Source: Alphaproteobacteria bacterium
Lineage (GTDB): Bacteria > Pseudomonadota > Alphaproteobacteria > Micavibrionales > UBA2020
Assembly (NCBI GenBank): GCA_004297545.1
Contig: SCTB01000132.1
Coordinates: forward strand, 1 to 37,078
Direction: 5' to 3'
Length of the DNA stretch: 37,078 nucleotides
How positions within the stretch are numbered: position 1 is the stretch's first letter; every line of letters starts with the position of its first letter. A model generated the notes under the pieces. It was given only the letters and a program-made list of their open reading frames with translations, had not been told where the DNA came from and ran no database searches. The position numbers and the translations under genes were made by a program. Positions 31,199 through 37,078 of this stretch are shown here, in pieces.

Positions 31199-31900
31199 TT
31201 ATCTTTGGAACAGGTCGAGAACCTTGCTCCGGACGCTGGCGGGCGCGTTCATCTTGTCGTCCCAGATGATATGCGACGAATCCTTCGACCACATCTCTAT
31301 TTTGGAAATATCGGCCATCATCAGGTTGTATTTTTTCCCGTTCAGTTCGATGGGCTTGGGGTCCGCCTGGCTCGGGATCATCGAGAGGACAAGGGTTGCA
31401 TTCCGGCCATTGTCGGTTTCCCGCATAATCTCGTTAACCTCTTCCGGAACGGCCTTCAGCCATTGGTAACGGTCGATACCGCTGGGGACCAGAGCGTAGC
31501 GCTTCCCAAGATATGTATAATCGAAGTACGACATATTCTTGAAGTTCTGGACCAGGAAGCCTTTCCCGGTGGGGCTGTAACCCGATATGCGGGCCTTGAT
31601 GATCAGCACAATGGGTTCCGTGGGGGTCAGCAGATCATACGTCGTCTTCAGTTCCTTGCTGTTTTTGATAACGATGTCAGGCCGCTGATAAAGCTCGGCC
31701 TGCAGATAGTCGGGGGATCTCTGCACCCATTCCTCGAAATCCGGCGTTGTGTTGCTGTGGACGAACTTCTCGTAGAGCATGGCGATGTAAATCGCCTTTG
31801 TCTGCTCGGGTATTTTGGGTTGGGTGAGCTGCGCATGGGAGATGCCGGCGAAGGCAAAGGCCAGGCAGGCAACCAGGGCGGTACGGGCGATATATTTCAC
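31199..31900 (-). CDS. Periplasmic protein (DUF4852-like), coupled to flhB
   Basis: 233 residues starting (M)KYIARTALVACLAFAFAGIS, a signal peptide cut after SHA near residue 23. The mature domain has YALVPSGIDRYQWLKAVPEE and LVLSMIPSQADPKPIELNGK, which resembles DUF4852 as I remember it; this assignment is uncertain. The end reads SVRSKVLDLFQR. A GTG start at 31900 overlaps the flhB stop by 4 bp (GTGA), and AGGGGA is a good ribosome site, so it is translated from the flagellar transcript. A periplasmic role linked to flagellum assembly or motility is inferred from the position. cckA begins 64 bp downstream. Confidence 0.7.
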   Translation of the reverse strand: MKYIARTALVACLAFAFAGISHAQLTQPKIPEQTKAIYIAMLYEKFVHSNTTPDFEEWVQRSPDYLQAELYQRPDIVIKNSKELKTTYDLLTPTEPIVLIIKARISGYSPTGKGFLVQNFKNMSYFDYTYLGKRYALVPSGIDRYQWLKAVPEEVNEIMRETDNGRNATLVLSMIPSQADPKPIELNGKKYNLMMADISKIEMWSKDSSHIIWDDKMNAPASVRSKVLDLFQR

Positions 31901-32976
31901 AGCTTTTTCCCCTTGAGCCGGAAGACGTAGGAGATGACCTCGGCCACCGCCTTGTAATGCTCATGGGGAATAGTCTGCTCGATTTCCATTGAATCGTAAA
32001 GGGCGCGGGCCAGTGGCGCGTTTTCCACAATCGGGACCTTGTTTTCCGCGGCGACCTCGCGGATTTTCTGCGCGACGAGGTCCGCGCCCTTGGCGACCAT
32101 CTTCGGCGCGTCCATGGCCCTTGAATCGTATTTCAGCGCCACCGCGAAGTGGGTGGGGTTGGTGATGACGACATCGGCCTCGGGGACCGCCTGCATCATG
32201 CGCTGGCGGGCCTTCTTTTCGCGCAGTTCCTTCAGTCGCGCCTTGATCTGCGGGTCGCCTTCGGTCTGCTTGAATTCCTCGCGTATCTCCTGCTTGCTCA
32301 TGCGCATTTTCGACATGAAATCGTGCCGCTGGTAGAGGTAATCGAAGACGGCGACCAGGAACAGGACGCAGAGAACCGCCACCATCATCTTGAGGAAAAG
32401 TATCCGCAGATCGAGCATGGCGGCGTGGATGTCCTGCCCGACGAAGTGCTCGATGCCGCCGAAATACGGGAGCAGCACGAAGATGGCGGCCGCCGAAACG
32501 ATGACGAGTTTGGCGATGCCTTTCACGAATTCCATGATGGAGCGCAGTGAAAACAGCCGCTTGAACCCCTGGAAGACGGATATCTTCGAAATGTCGGGCT
32601 TGACGGGGTCGAAGGTGAAGATGGGGCCGGTCTGGATGAAGCCGGACAGGATGCCGGCGGCCGCCAGCACCAGCAGCGGCAGCGCGAGGGCGCCCATGAC
32701 GTGCCAGAACAGGTCGCTTAAGAGACGGTGCAGGCTTGTGCCCTCGGTTTTGATCGAGCCCGCATCGGCGAGGAACCGGCTTAAGGTATCGCGCAGGTCG
32801 GCCATGATGCCGGGCCCGGCCATGACGACAAGCAGCGTGGCGGCGAACAGGATCGCCCAGGTGGATACTTCGCGGCTGTAGACGACCTGCCCGCGCTTGC
32901 GCGCTTCTTCCAGCCTTCGCGCTGTCGGCTCTTCTGTCTTCTGGCTGTCGTCTGTTTCGTTATCGCCTTCTGACAT
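31897..32976 (-). CDS. flhB: Flagellar export switch protein FlhB
   Basis: 359 residues. A basic N-terminus containing EEPTARRLEEARKRGQ, four membrane helices (about 38-58, 90-112, 152-172 and 192-212) and a cytoplasmic domain with the self-cleavage motif NPTH at 273-276 (ITNPTHFAVALKYD). Cleavage after the Asn switches export from rod/hook to filament substrates. The C-terminus ends AVAEVISYVFRLKGKKL. The start follows AGGGAG. It forms the export gate with FliP, FliQ and FliR. A second, separate C-terminal-domain homologue lies at 35385..35747. Confidence 0.97.
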   Translation of the reverse strand: MSEGDNETDDSQKTEEPTARRLEEARKRGQVVYSREVSTWAILFAATLLVVMAGPGIMADLRDTLSRFLADAGSIKTEGTSLHRLLSDLFWHVMGALALPLLVLAAAGILSGFIQTGPIFTFDPVKPDISKISVFQGFKRLFSLRSIMEFVKGIAKLVIVSAAAIFVLLPYFGGIEHFVGQDIHAAMLDLRILFLKMMVAVLCVLFLVAVFDYLYQRHDFMSKMRMSKQEIREEFKQTEGDPQIKARLKELREKKARQRMMQAVPEADVVITNPTHFAVALKYDSRAMDAPKMVAKGADLVAQKIREVAAENKVPIVENAPLARALYDSMEIEQTIPHEHYKAVAEVISYVFRLKGKKL

Positions 32977-32986
32977 GCCTTGCTCC

Positions 32987-33760
32987 CTAGGGCGTTATCG
33001 CGCCGGCGACGGCGTTTTCGAAGCCGTTCAGCCAGTAAAGGATGCCCGCGGACATCACCATGGTCAGCATGACGAGGCTCAGGAGAATTTGGACGGGCAG
33101 CGCCAGGAAGAAAATCTGCACCTGCGGCATCAGGCGCCCGAGCAGGCCGAAGCCGATCTGCACCAGCGTGCCCACGACGAGGAAGGGGATGGCGAGCTCG
33201 ACGCCGATCTTGAAGGAAACCGTCACCGTGCGCTTGATGACCTCGAGGACGGATTCGACGTCAAGCAGGTGGCCGTTCGCAGGAAAAATCTGGTAGCTGT
33301 CGACGATGGAGGCCAGCATGTAATGGTGCAGGTTGGTCACGAACAGGAGCGTCACGCCCATCACCGAATAGAGCGCGCCTACCAGCGAGCCCTGCGTGGC
33401 CGTGGCGGGGTTGAACACCAGCGCGTTGGAATAGCCCGCCTGGATGGAAATGACCATGCCGGCGGTGTCCAGCGCGCCGATCATGATGCGCATGATGGTG
33501 CCGATGAAAAGGCCGATAAAGGCTTCGGTCAGCAGAAGCTCGACCATCACAAGGCCCTGCGCGGGCGGCGCGGGCAGGTTCTGCGCGAGGAAAGGGGCGA
33601 GCACGAAGCTCATCGCCAGCGCGAAGGACAGCCGCACCTGCGGCGACACGAAGGCATCGCCGATTCCGGGCATGATCATCAGCGCCGTGCCGAGGCGCAT
33701 GAAAATCAGCAGGAAGGCGAAAACATGGCCGACAATCAGGTCCTGCAAAAGGGACTGCAT
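32987..33760 (-). CDS. fliR: Flagellar export gate protein FliR
   Basis: 257 residues, hydrophobic, with about six membrane segments, beginning MQSLLQDLIVGHVFAFLLIF. It matches FliR in length and in the segments LGTALMIMPGIGDAFVSPQVR, LVMVELLLTEAFIGLFIGTI and VELAIPFLVVGTLVQIGFGL. FliR forms the core of the export gate with FliP and FliQ in the inner membrane. Ten bp separate it from fliQ and ten from flhB, so it belongs to one operon. Confidence 0.96.
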   Translation of the reverse strand: MQSLLQDLIVGHVFAFLLIFMRLGTALMIMPGIGDAFVSPQVRLSFALAMSFVLAPFLAQNLPAPPAQGLVMVELLLTEAFIGLFIGTIMRIMIGALDTAGMVISIQAGYSNALVFNPATATQGSLVGALYSVMGVTLLFVTNLHHYMLASIVDSYQIFPANGHLLDVESVLEVIKRTVTVSFKIGVELAIPFLVVGTLVQIGFGLLGRLMPQVQIFFLALPVQILLSLVMLTMVMSAGILYWLNGFENAVAGAITP

Positions 33761-33770
33761 AATCTTGAGA

Positions 33771-34037
33771 CTAGCCCATGCTGATGATTTTGTCTGCTAT
33801 CTGCTGCGTAAATGCGATAAGCGCCTGGGTGAACATGGGGAACATCAGGAAGATGGCCAGGAAGATCGCCATGATTTTGGGCACGAAGGCCAGCGTCATT
33901 TCCTGTATCTGCGTCAGCGCCTGGATAAGGGCGATAATCACGCCGACGGCCAGCCCGATCATCATGACGGGCGCTGAAATCTTGATGGTGAGGATAATCG
34001 CCTGCCGGGCAAACTCGATGATTTCCAGCTCGTCCAT
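33771..34037 (-). CDS. fliQ: Flagellar export gate protein FliQ
   Basis: 88 residues with two membrane helices (about 15-37 and 52-74), starting MDELEIIEFARQAIILTIKI. The central QALTQIQEMTLAFVPKI is characteristic of FliQ. The start at 34037 is set by AGGAGT just upstream and gives the usual family length; an upstream start at 34076 would overlap fliE. Together with FliP and FliR it forms the export channel. Confidence 0.95.
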   Translation of the reverse strand: MDELEIIEFARQAIILTIKISAPVMMIGLAVGVIIALIQALTQIQEMTLAFVPKIMAIFLAIFLMFPMFTQALIAFTQQIADKIISMG

Positions 34038-34047
34038 TTTAGGACTC

Positions 34048-34350
34048 CTAGATATTCGTCCGCATAATATTCTCATAAGCCTGCACTACCCGGTCACGAA
34101 CTGCAAGCACCGTATTGAGGGCGAGTTCGGCGTTATTGACCGCCTGCAGCACCTGGGTGATATCGGCCTTGCCGACGAGGGAGGCGGCGGAAACCTTTTC
34201 GCTGGTGTGCTGGGCGTCGATGGCGGACTGTATGGACTGCTTCAGCACGTCGCCGAAGGAGGGGCCGCCGGATGCGGGCGCCGCGCCGCCCGCGGCTGTG
34301 TTCTGGACCTTCTGCAGGGCGTTCAGGCCGACGTTCGTGATGTTTGCCAT
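34048..34350 (-). CDS. fliE: Flagellar hook-basal body protein FliE
   Basis: 100 residues starting MANITNVGLNALQKVQNTAA, with the C-terminal region DITQVLQAVNNAELALNTVL and AVRDRVVQAYENIMR typical of FliE. FliE joins the MS ring to the rod. The ATG is preceded by AAGGAGG, a strong ribosome site. No signal peptide is expected, since it leaves through the flagellar export gate. Confidence 0.95.
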   Translation of the reverse strand: MANITNVGLNALQKVQNTAAGGAAPASGGPSFGDVLKQSIQSAIDAQHTSEKVSAASLVGKADITQVLQAVNNAELALNTVLAVRDRVVQAYENIMRTNI

Positions 34351-34361
34351 AGCTTTCCTCC

Positions 34362-34772
34362 TTAACCGCGCAGCAGGTCGATGGTGTGCATGAGCATCGA
34401 ACGCGCCATCTGGATGACGCCCAGGTTTGCTTCATAGGACCGCTGGGCCTCCCGCATGTCCATGATCTCGAGCAGCGGGTTGACGTTGGGCATCTTTACA
34501 TAGCCTTTGGCGTCCGCCGCCGGATGACTCGGGTCGTACTTCATGATGAACGGCGCGTTGTCCTTGACGATACGGTCGACGTCGACGTCATGCGCGCCGC
34601 TCTGGCGGTTGAGGATGTTCTTGAAGGTGACGATCTGCCGCTGGTAGGGAGCATCGTTCGACGTCTTGCCGGTCGTTTCCGCGTTCGCCATGTTTTCGGA
34701 GATGACGCGCATGCGGGTGCCCTGGGCCTTCATTCCCTGAGCCGCTGCTTCCATTGCCTTGACTAAATCCAT
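34362..34772 (-). CDS. flgC: Flagellar proximal rod protein FlgC
   Basis: 136 residues. The N-terminal MRVISENMANAETTGKTS and the C-terminal VNPLLEIMDMREAQRSYEAN pattern are typical of rod proteins; the length fits FlgC. It assembles with FlgB and FlgF in the proximal rod after export. AGGGGTTAAGTC precedes the ATG. Eleven bp separate it from fliE. Confidence 0.96.
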   Translation of the reverse strand: MDLVKAMEAAAQGMKAQGTRMRVISENMANAETTGKTSNDAPYQRQIVTFKNILNRQSGAHDVDVDRIVKDNAPFIMKYDPSHPAADAKGYVKMPNVNPLLEIMDMREAQRSYEANLGVIQMARSMLMHTIDLLRG

Positions 34773-34803
34773 GACTTAACCCCTGTTTTTGCAACAGCTC
34801 TTG

Positions 34804-35244
34804 TTACTTCAGAGCTTGTTTGAGCATGTCCATGTTTTTTTGGTACAAATTCGTCGTGAACTGGTAATCGGTGTAGTTCTGGTTCATCTTGATAAGCTGC
34901 TCTTCGAGGATGACAGCGTTGCCGGCAGGAGATACCTCGTAGGGATTTTTTTCCGCCCCCGTCGCCGACTTGCCACCGATTGTTGCGCTTTCGCCTGCGC
35001 CAAGATGTTTGGCATCTGTCTTTGCAAGGCCGGAAGCCGGAGCAGCCGCAGCGCCCGCGCCCAGTGAAACCGGGCTGGTAGAGCTTTGCAGCAAATTCTT
35101 GAAATCGAGGGGTTTTATATCCTGCGCCTGATAATCCGGCGTATCCGCATTGGCGATGTTCTCCGCCAGAACTTTCTGGCGCTGCTCCATCCAGTTCATC
35201 TTGGTCAGCATTGCTGACATTAAAGTCAGGTCCTGCATCGGCAT
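34804..35244 (-). CDS. flgB: Flagellar proximal rod protein FlgB
   Basis: 146 residues. The N-terminus contains QKVLAENIANADTPDYQAQD, the rod-protein signature, and the C-terminal part EEQLIKMNQNYTDYQFTTNL is typical of FlgB. The middle (about 50-100) is a variable alanine/glycine-rich loop. GGGAG precedes the ATG at 35244. It is the first gene of the minus-strand flagellar operon that ends in or near cckA; the divergent operon starts at 35385. Confidence 0.96.
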   Translation of the reverse strand: MPMQDLTLMSAMLTKMNWMEQRQKVLAENIANADTPDYQAQDIKPLDFKNLLQSSTSPVSLGAGAAAAPASGLAKTDAKHLGAGESATIGGKSATGAEKNPYEVSPAGNAVILEEQLIKMNQNYTDYQFTTNLYQKNMDMLKQALK

Positions 35245-35346
35245 TGATTTTCTCCCTCAGTAATTACATATGCAACGAATATGCCATGTAACAACCCCAT
35301 GCCCACTATACCACAACCCGTTATTTTGGAAGGTAACATTATTGGC

Positions 35347-35375
35347 GTTAATAAATTGTAAACTTTTGATATAAT
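35347..35375 (+). promoter_or_regulatory. Near-exact CtrA-type box and TATAAT before the flhX-fliO-fliP operon
   Basis: On the minus strand TTTA-N7-TTAAC (35347..35362) differs by one base from the TTAA-N7-TTAAC consensus. A TATAAT (35370..35375) follows 7 bp later on the plus strand, without a normal sigma70 -35. Transcription would start near 35382, 3 nt before the ATG at 35385. The box also lies upstream of flgB. Confidence 0.5.
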
Positions 35376-35384
35376 CCTGCCTGT

Positions 35385-35747
35385 ATGGTGAACATCCTCG
35401 ACAACGATGACGAAAAGAAGTCCGCCGAAGAAGGCCGGCGGCTGGCGGCGGTTGCGCTTAAGAAATATGGAATAGATGACGCTGCCATCCCTAAAATCGT
35501 CGCGGCAGGTTACGGGAAACTGGCGGAGCAGATACTCGAGATCGCCTTCCGCAACGGCGTGAAGGTGCGCGAGGACAAGGACCTTGCCCAGGTGCTGGCG
35601 GCCGTCACGCTGGAGAGCGAAATACCGTCCGAGGCGCTGGTAGCGGTGTCTGAGATTTTAGCCTATGTTTACAAAGCGAACCGAACCTATCAACCTAGCG
35701 GGGAGGAGACCAGCGGTGGCACAGCCGACAGCGGGCCAGAAGCCTGA
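35385..35747 (+). CDS. FlhB C-terminal-domain homologue (FlhX-like)
   Basis: 120 residues, all cytoplasmic. Residues about 20-105 align with the FlhB C-terminal domain: AVALKKYGIDDAAIPKIVAA, LAEQILEIAFRNGVKVREDK, DLAQVL, IPSEALVAVSEILAYVYKAN. The membrane part and the NPTH cleavage motif are absent, so it corresponds to the cleaved half of FlhB. Free-standing homologues can partly replace that domain in export switching in some bacteria (for example YlqH/FlhX). The ATG lacks a ribosome site and lies about 3 nt from the expected start of transcription. Followed by an overlapping gene at 35716 and fliO, fliP. Confidence 0.88.
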   Translation: MVNILDNDDEKKSAEEGRRLAAVALKKYGIDDAAIPKIVAAGYGKLAEQILEIAFRNGVKVREDKDLAQVLAAVTLESEIPSEALVAVSEILAYVYKANRTYQPSGEETSGGTADSGPEA

Positions 35748-36006
35748 CAGCCAGGAGCTCACGCAGCGCCTGACATCCATCATCGACTACGTGCGCGACT
35801 GCGAGCGCCGCGTCAACCAAGGGGAGATACTGGAGCTCGACGGGCTTGACCGCAACGTGGTGTCGATCTGCGACGGCATCAGCGCCCTTCCGCAGGAGGA
35901 AGGCAAGCGGCTTGAAGAGCAGATGTCGGAACTGATCAAGGATCTCGAAAGGCTTGCCGGCGCCATGCGCGAGCAGCAGAAGAAAATCGAAGCGGAGGCC
36001 GGCTGA
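35716..36006 (+). CDS. Small helical protein in the flhX-fliO operon
   Basis: About 96 residues from a GTG at 35716, where GGGGAGGAG provides a strong ribosome site; the frame could also begin at 35665. It overlaps the flhX-like gene by 32 bp in another frame. The product starts (M)AQPTAGQKPDSQELTQRLTS and is almost entirely helical, with a coiled-coil-like C-terminus LEEQMSELIKDLERLAGAMR. The size and coiled-coil character recall flagellar chaperones such as FlgN or FliT, but no specific signature is seen. Placement before fliO suggests a flagellar role. Confidence 0.65.
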   Translation: MAQPTAGQKPDSQELTQRLTSIIDYVRDCERRVNQGEILELDGLDRNVVSICDGISALPQEEGKRLEEQMSELIKDLERLAGAMREQQKKIEAEAG

Positions 36007-36007
36007 T

Positions 36008-36322
36008 ATGGATATGACTCTCAGCCTCAAGGCCATGGCGGCCTTTGTCTTCGTGATGGGGCTTATGTATCTCCTGTCCTGGGCGATAAAAAAGCTGGGC
36101 CTGAACGGGCAGAGCATGCTGCCGGGCGCGAAGCGCCGGCTGAAAATCGTCGAATACCTCCCGCTGGACGCGCGCCGCCGCCTTGTGCTGGTGCGCCGCG
36201 ACCAGAAGGAGTTTCTGCTTGTCCTGGGGCCGCAGGGCGAGACTGTCGTCGAAAGCAATATTCCCGCGCCCTCCGACAACATCGTGGAGTTCCCGGAGCA
36301 TAAGGAACAGAAGAATGGATAG
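36008..36322 (+). CDS. fliO: Flagellar biosynthesis protein FliO
   Basis: 104 residues starting MDMTLSLKAMAAFVFVMGLM, with one membrane helix (about 8-28) and a small cytoplasmic domain, ARRRLVLVRRDQKEFLLVLG, typical of FliO. FliO helps FliP assemble into the export gate. The start at 36008 lies just after the preceding stop; the longer frame from 35954 is not needed. The stop overlaps the fliP ATG by 8 bp (ATGGATAG). Confidence 0.85.
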   Translation: MDMTLSLKAMAAFVFVMGLMYLLSWAIKKLGLNGQSMLPGAKRRLKIVEYLPLDARRRLVLVRRDQKEFLLVLGPQGETVVESNIPAPSDNIVEFPEHKEQKNG

Positions 36323-37078
36323 TCCCGTATCCGTCATTCCCGCGAAAGCGGGAATCCCGTGCCTGCAAGAAGCGCCGGTTCATGTTGCACAAGATCCCCG
36401 CTTTCGCGGGGATGACGGCAAGAGACTCCTGCGGGGCTTGACGGCAATTGTTCTCGGTCTTGTGACTGCGGGGCTTCTCTTCCTCCCCACCCATACCTTC
36501 GCGCAGAGCCTGACGCTCGACCTCGGCGGGAACGCCGCGGGCGGGGATGGCGGAACATCGGTTGCGGGCCGCGTCGTGCAGATGGTGGCGCTGCTGACTA
36601 TCCTGTCGCTCGCGCCGTCCATCCTGATGATGATGACGTCGTTCACGCGTATTGTCGTCGTCCTGTCTTTCCTGCGCACGGCGCTCGGCACGCAGCAGAC
36701 GCCGCCGAATACGGTCATGATCAGCCTCGCGATGTTCCTGACGTTGTTCATCATGATGCCGACCTTTCAGGCTTCATACGACCAGGGCCTCAAGCCGATG
36801 ATGAACGACGAAGTGTCGGAGCTGGAAGGCTTCCAGGCCGCCGTGGTGCCGTTCAAGCAGTTTATGCTGAAGCACACGCGGGAAAAGGATCTGGCGCTGT
36901 TCATGGGGCTGTCGAAAACGGAAAAGGTGAAGGACGCCATCGACACGCCGCTGCAGGTCGTTATCCCGTCGTTCATGATTTCCGAGCTGCGCCGCGCCTT
37001 CGAGATCGGGTTCCTGATATTCCTGCCGTTCCTTGTCATCGACATGGTCACGGCCTCCATCCTGATGTCGATGGGCAT
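36315..37078 (+). CDS. fliP: Flagellar export gate protein FliP, cut by the window end; translated repeat near the N-terminus
   Basis: 254 codons are visible. After an odd N-terminal segment (residues about 6-35) come a signal peptide (LLRGLTAIVLGLVTAGLLFL, cut near AQS at 60-62), then the FliP core: LAPSILMMMTSFTRIVVVLS, FLRTALGTQQTPPN, FLTLFIMMPTFQASYDQGLK, FMLKHTREKDLALFM and VIPSFMISELRRAFEIGFLI. It agrees closely with E. coli FliP. Residues 6-35 are encoded by an 88-bp REP-like element (36331..36418) without breaking the frame. The ATG at 36315 overlaps the fliO stop. FliP forms the export gate core. The element would lie before the cleavable signal peptide, so it may be removed with it or hinder it. 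Confidence 0.95.
   Translation, partial: MDSPVSVIPAKAGIPCLQEAPVHVAQDPRFRGDDGKRLLRGLTAIVLGLVTAGLLFLPTHTFAQSLTLDLGGNAAGGDGGTSVAGRVVQMVALLTILSLAPSILMMMTSFTRIVVVLSFLRTALGTQQTPPNTVMISLAMFLTLFIMMPTFQASYDQGLKPMMNDEVSELEGFQAAVVPFKQFMLKHTREKDLALFMGLSKTEKVKDAIDTPLQVVIPSFMISELRRAFEIGFLIFLPFLVIDMVTASILMSMG
36331..36418 (+). repeat. 88-bp REP-like element inside the fliP coding region
   Basis: The ends are inverted: CCGTCATTCCCGCGAAAG (36331..36348) and CTTTCGCGGGGATGACGG (36401..36418) differ by one base when one is inverted. Each end folds on its own: ATTCCCGC-GAAA-GCGGGAAT (36336..36355) and ATCCCCGC-TTTC-GCGGGGAT (36394..36413). The translation contains VIPAKAGIP and DPRFRGDDG, familiar from REP-type repeats misread as protein. 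Length is not a multiple of three, yet the frame is open through it. Confidence 0.8.

Overview
The window looks like chromosome from a flagellated alphaproteobacterium of moderately high GC. The main evidence is an almost textbook CckA hybrid histidine kinase (28633..31134, minus). It sits directly downstream of a flagellar run in the order flgB-flgC-fliE-fliQ-fliR-flhB, which as I recall is typical of Rhodospirillales-like alphaproteobacteria. Several small repeat proteins of unknown function suggest a poorly characterised lineage (a Micavibrio-like group is my guess, not shown by the sequence). No rRNA, tRNA, CRISPR array or transposase is visible.

Layout. 1..1400: a partial hypothetical gene, an AT-rich gap, a small wing-helix-like protein behind a promoter that would give a leaderless mRNA, and a 45-residue protein preceded by hairpins and a palindrome. 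1480..5899: an ABC exporter flanked by two related hairpins, then four small hypothetical genes, one a repeat protein with HRxxGPA units. 6039..11370: a membrane-bound spermidine-synthase-like protein, an acidic linker protein and an FAD/NAD(P) oxidoreductase. 11463..14824: an orphan CpaF-type secretion ATPase and a CHASE3-GAF-GGDEF diguanylate cyclase. 14984..20200: a secreted cysteine-containing protein, two convergent ankyrin proteins, a second HRxxGPA protein and more hypotheticals. 20472..25704: a PDZ/Sel1 secreted protein with lower GC, a 44-residue membrane protein, a mobile mystery A/B pair (Xre regulator plus Fic) with a three-palindrome operator array, a small membrane protein and a metallophosphoesterase. 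25836..28631: tandem TerB/bPH2 membrane paralogues. 28633..37078: cckA, a periplasmic protein coupled to flhB, the flagellar export and rod genes, and a divergent operon with a free-standing FlhB C-terminal domain, an unknown coiled-coil gene, fliO and fliP (cut by the window end).

How genes may work together. CckA normally phosphorylates CtrA through ChpT. Two exact TTAA-N7-TTAA boxes (5972..5986 and 9364..9378) and one near-exact box between the two flagellar operons (35347..35362) suggest that part of this window is under CckA-CtrA control. FlgB, FlgC and FliE form the proximal rod; FliO, FliP, FliQ, FliR and FlhB form the export gate.

The least explained signals are these: a C-terminal module ending in [KR]PLR[LF] shared by an ankyrin protein and two HRxxGPA proteins; an 88-bp REP-like element translated in frame inside fliP, with a solitary matching half elsewhere; the TerB/bPH2 pair with an internally duplicated membrane hairpin; and the 33-bp-phased operator array in front of the mobile mystery genes.
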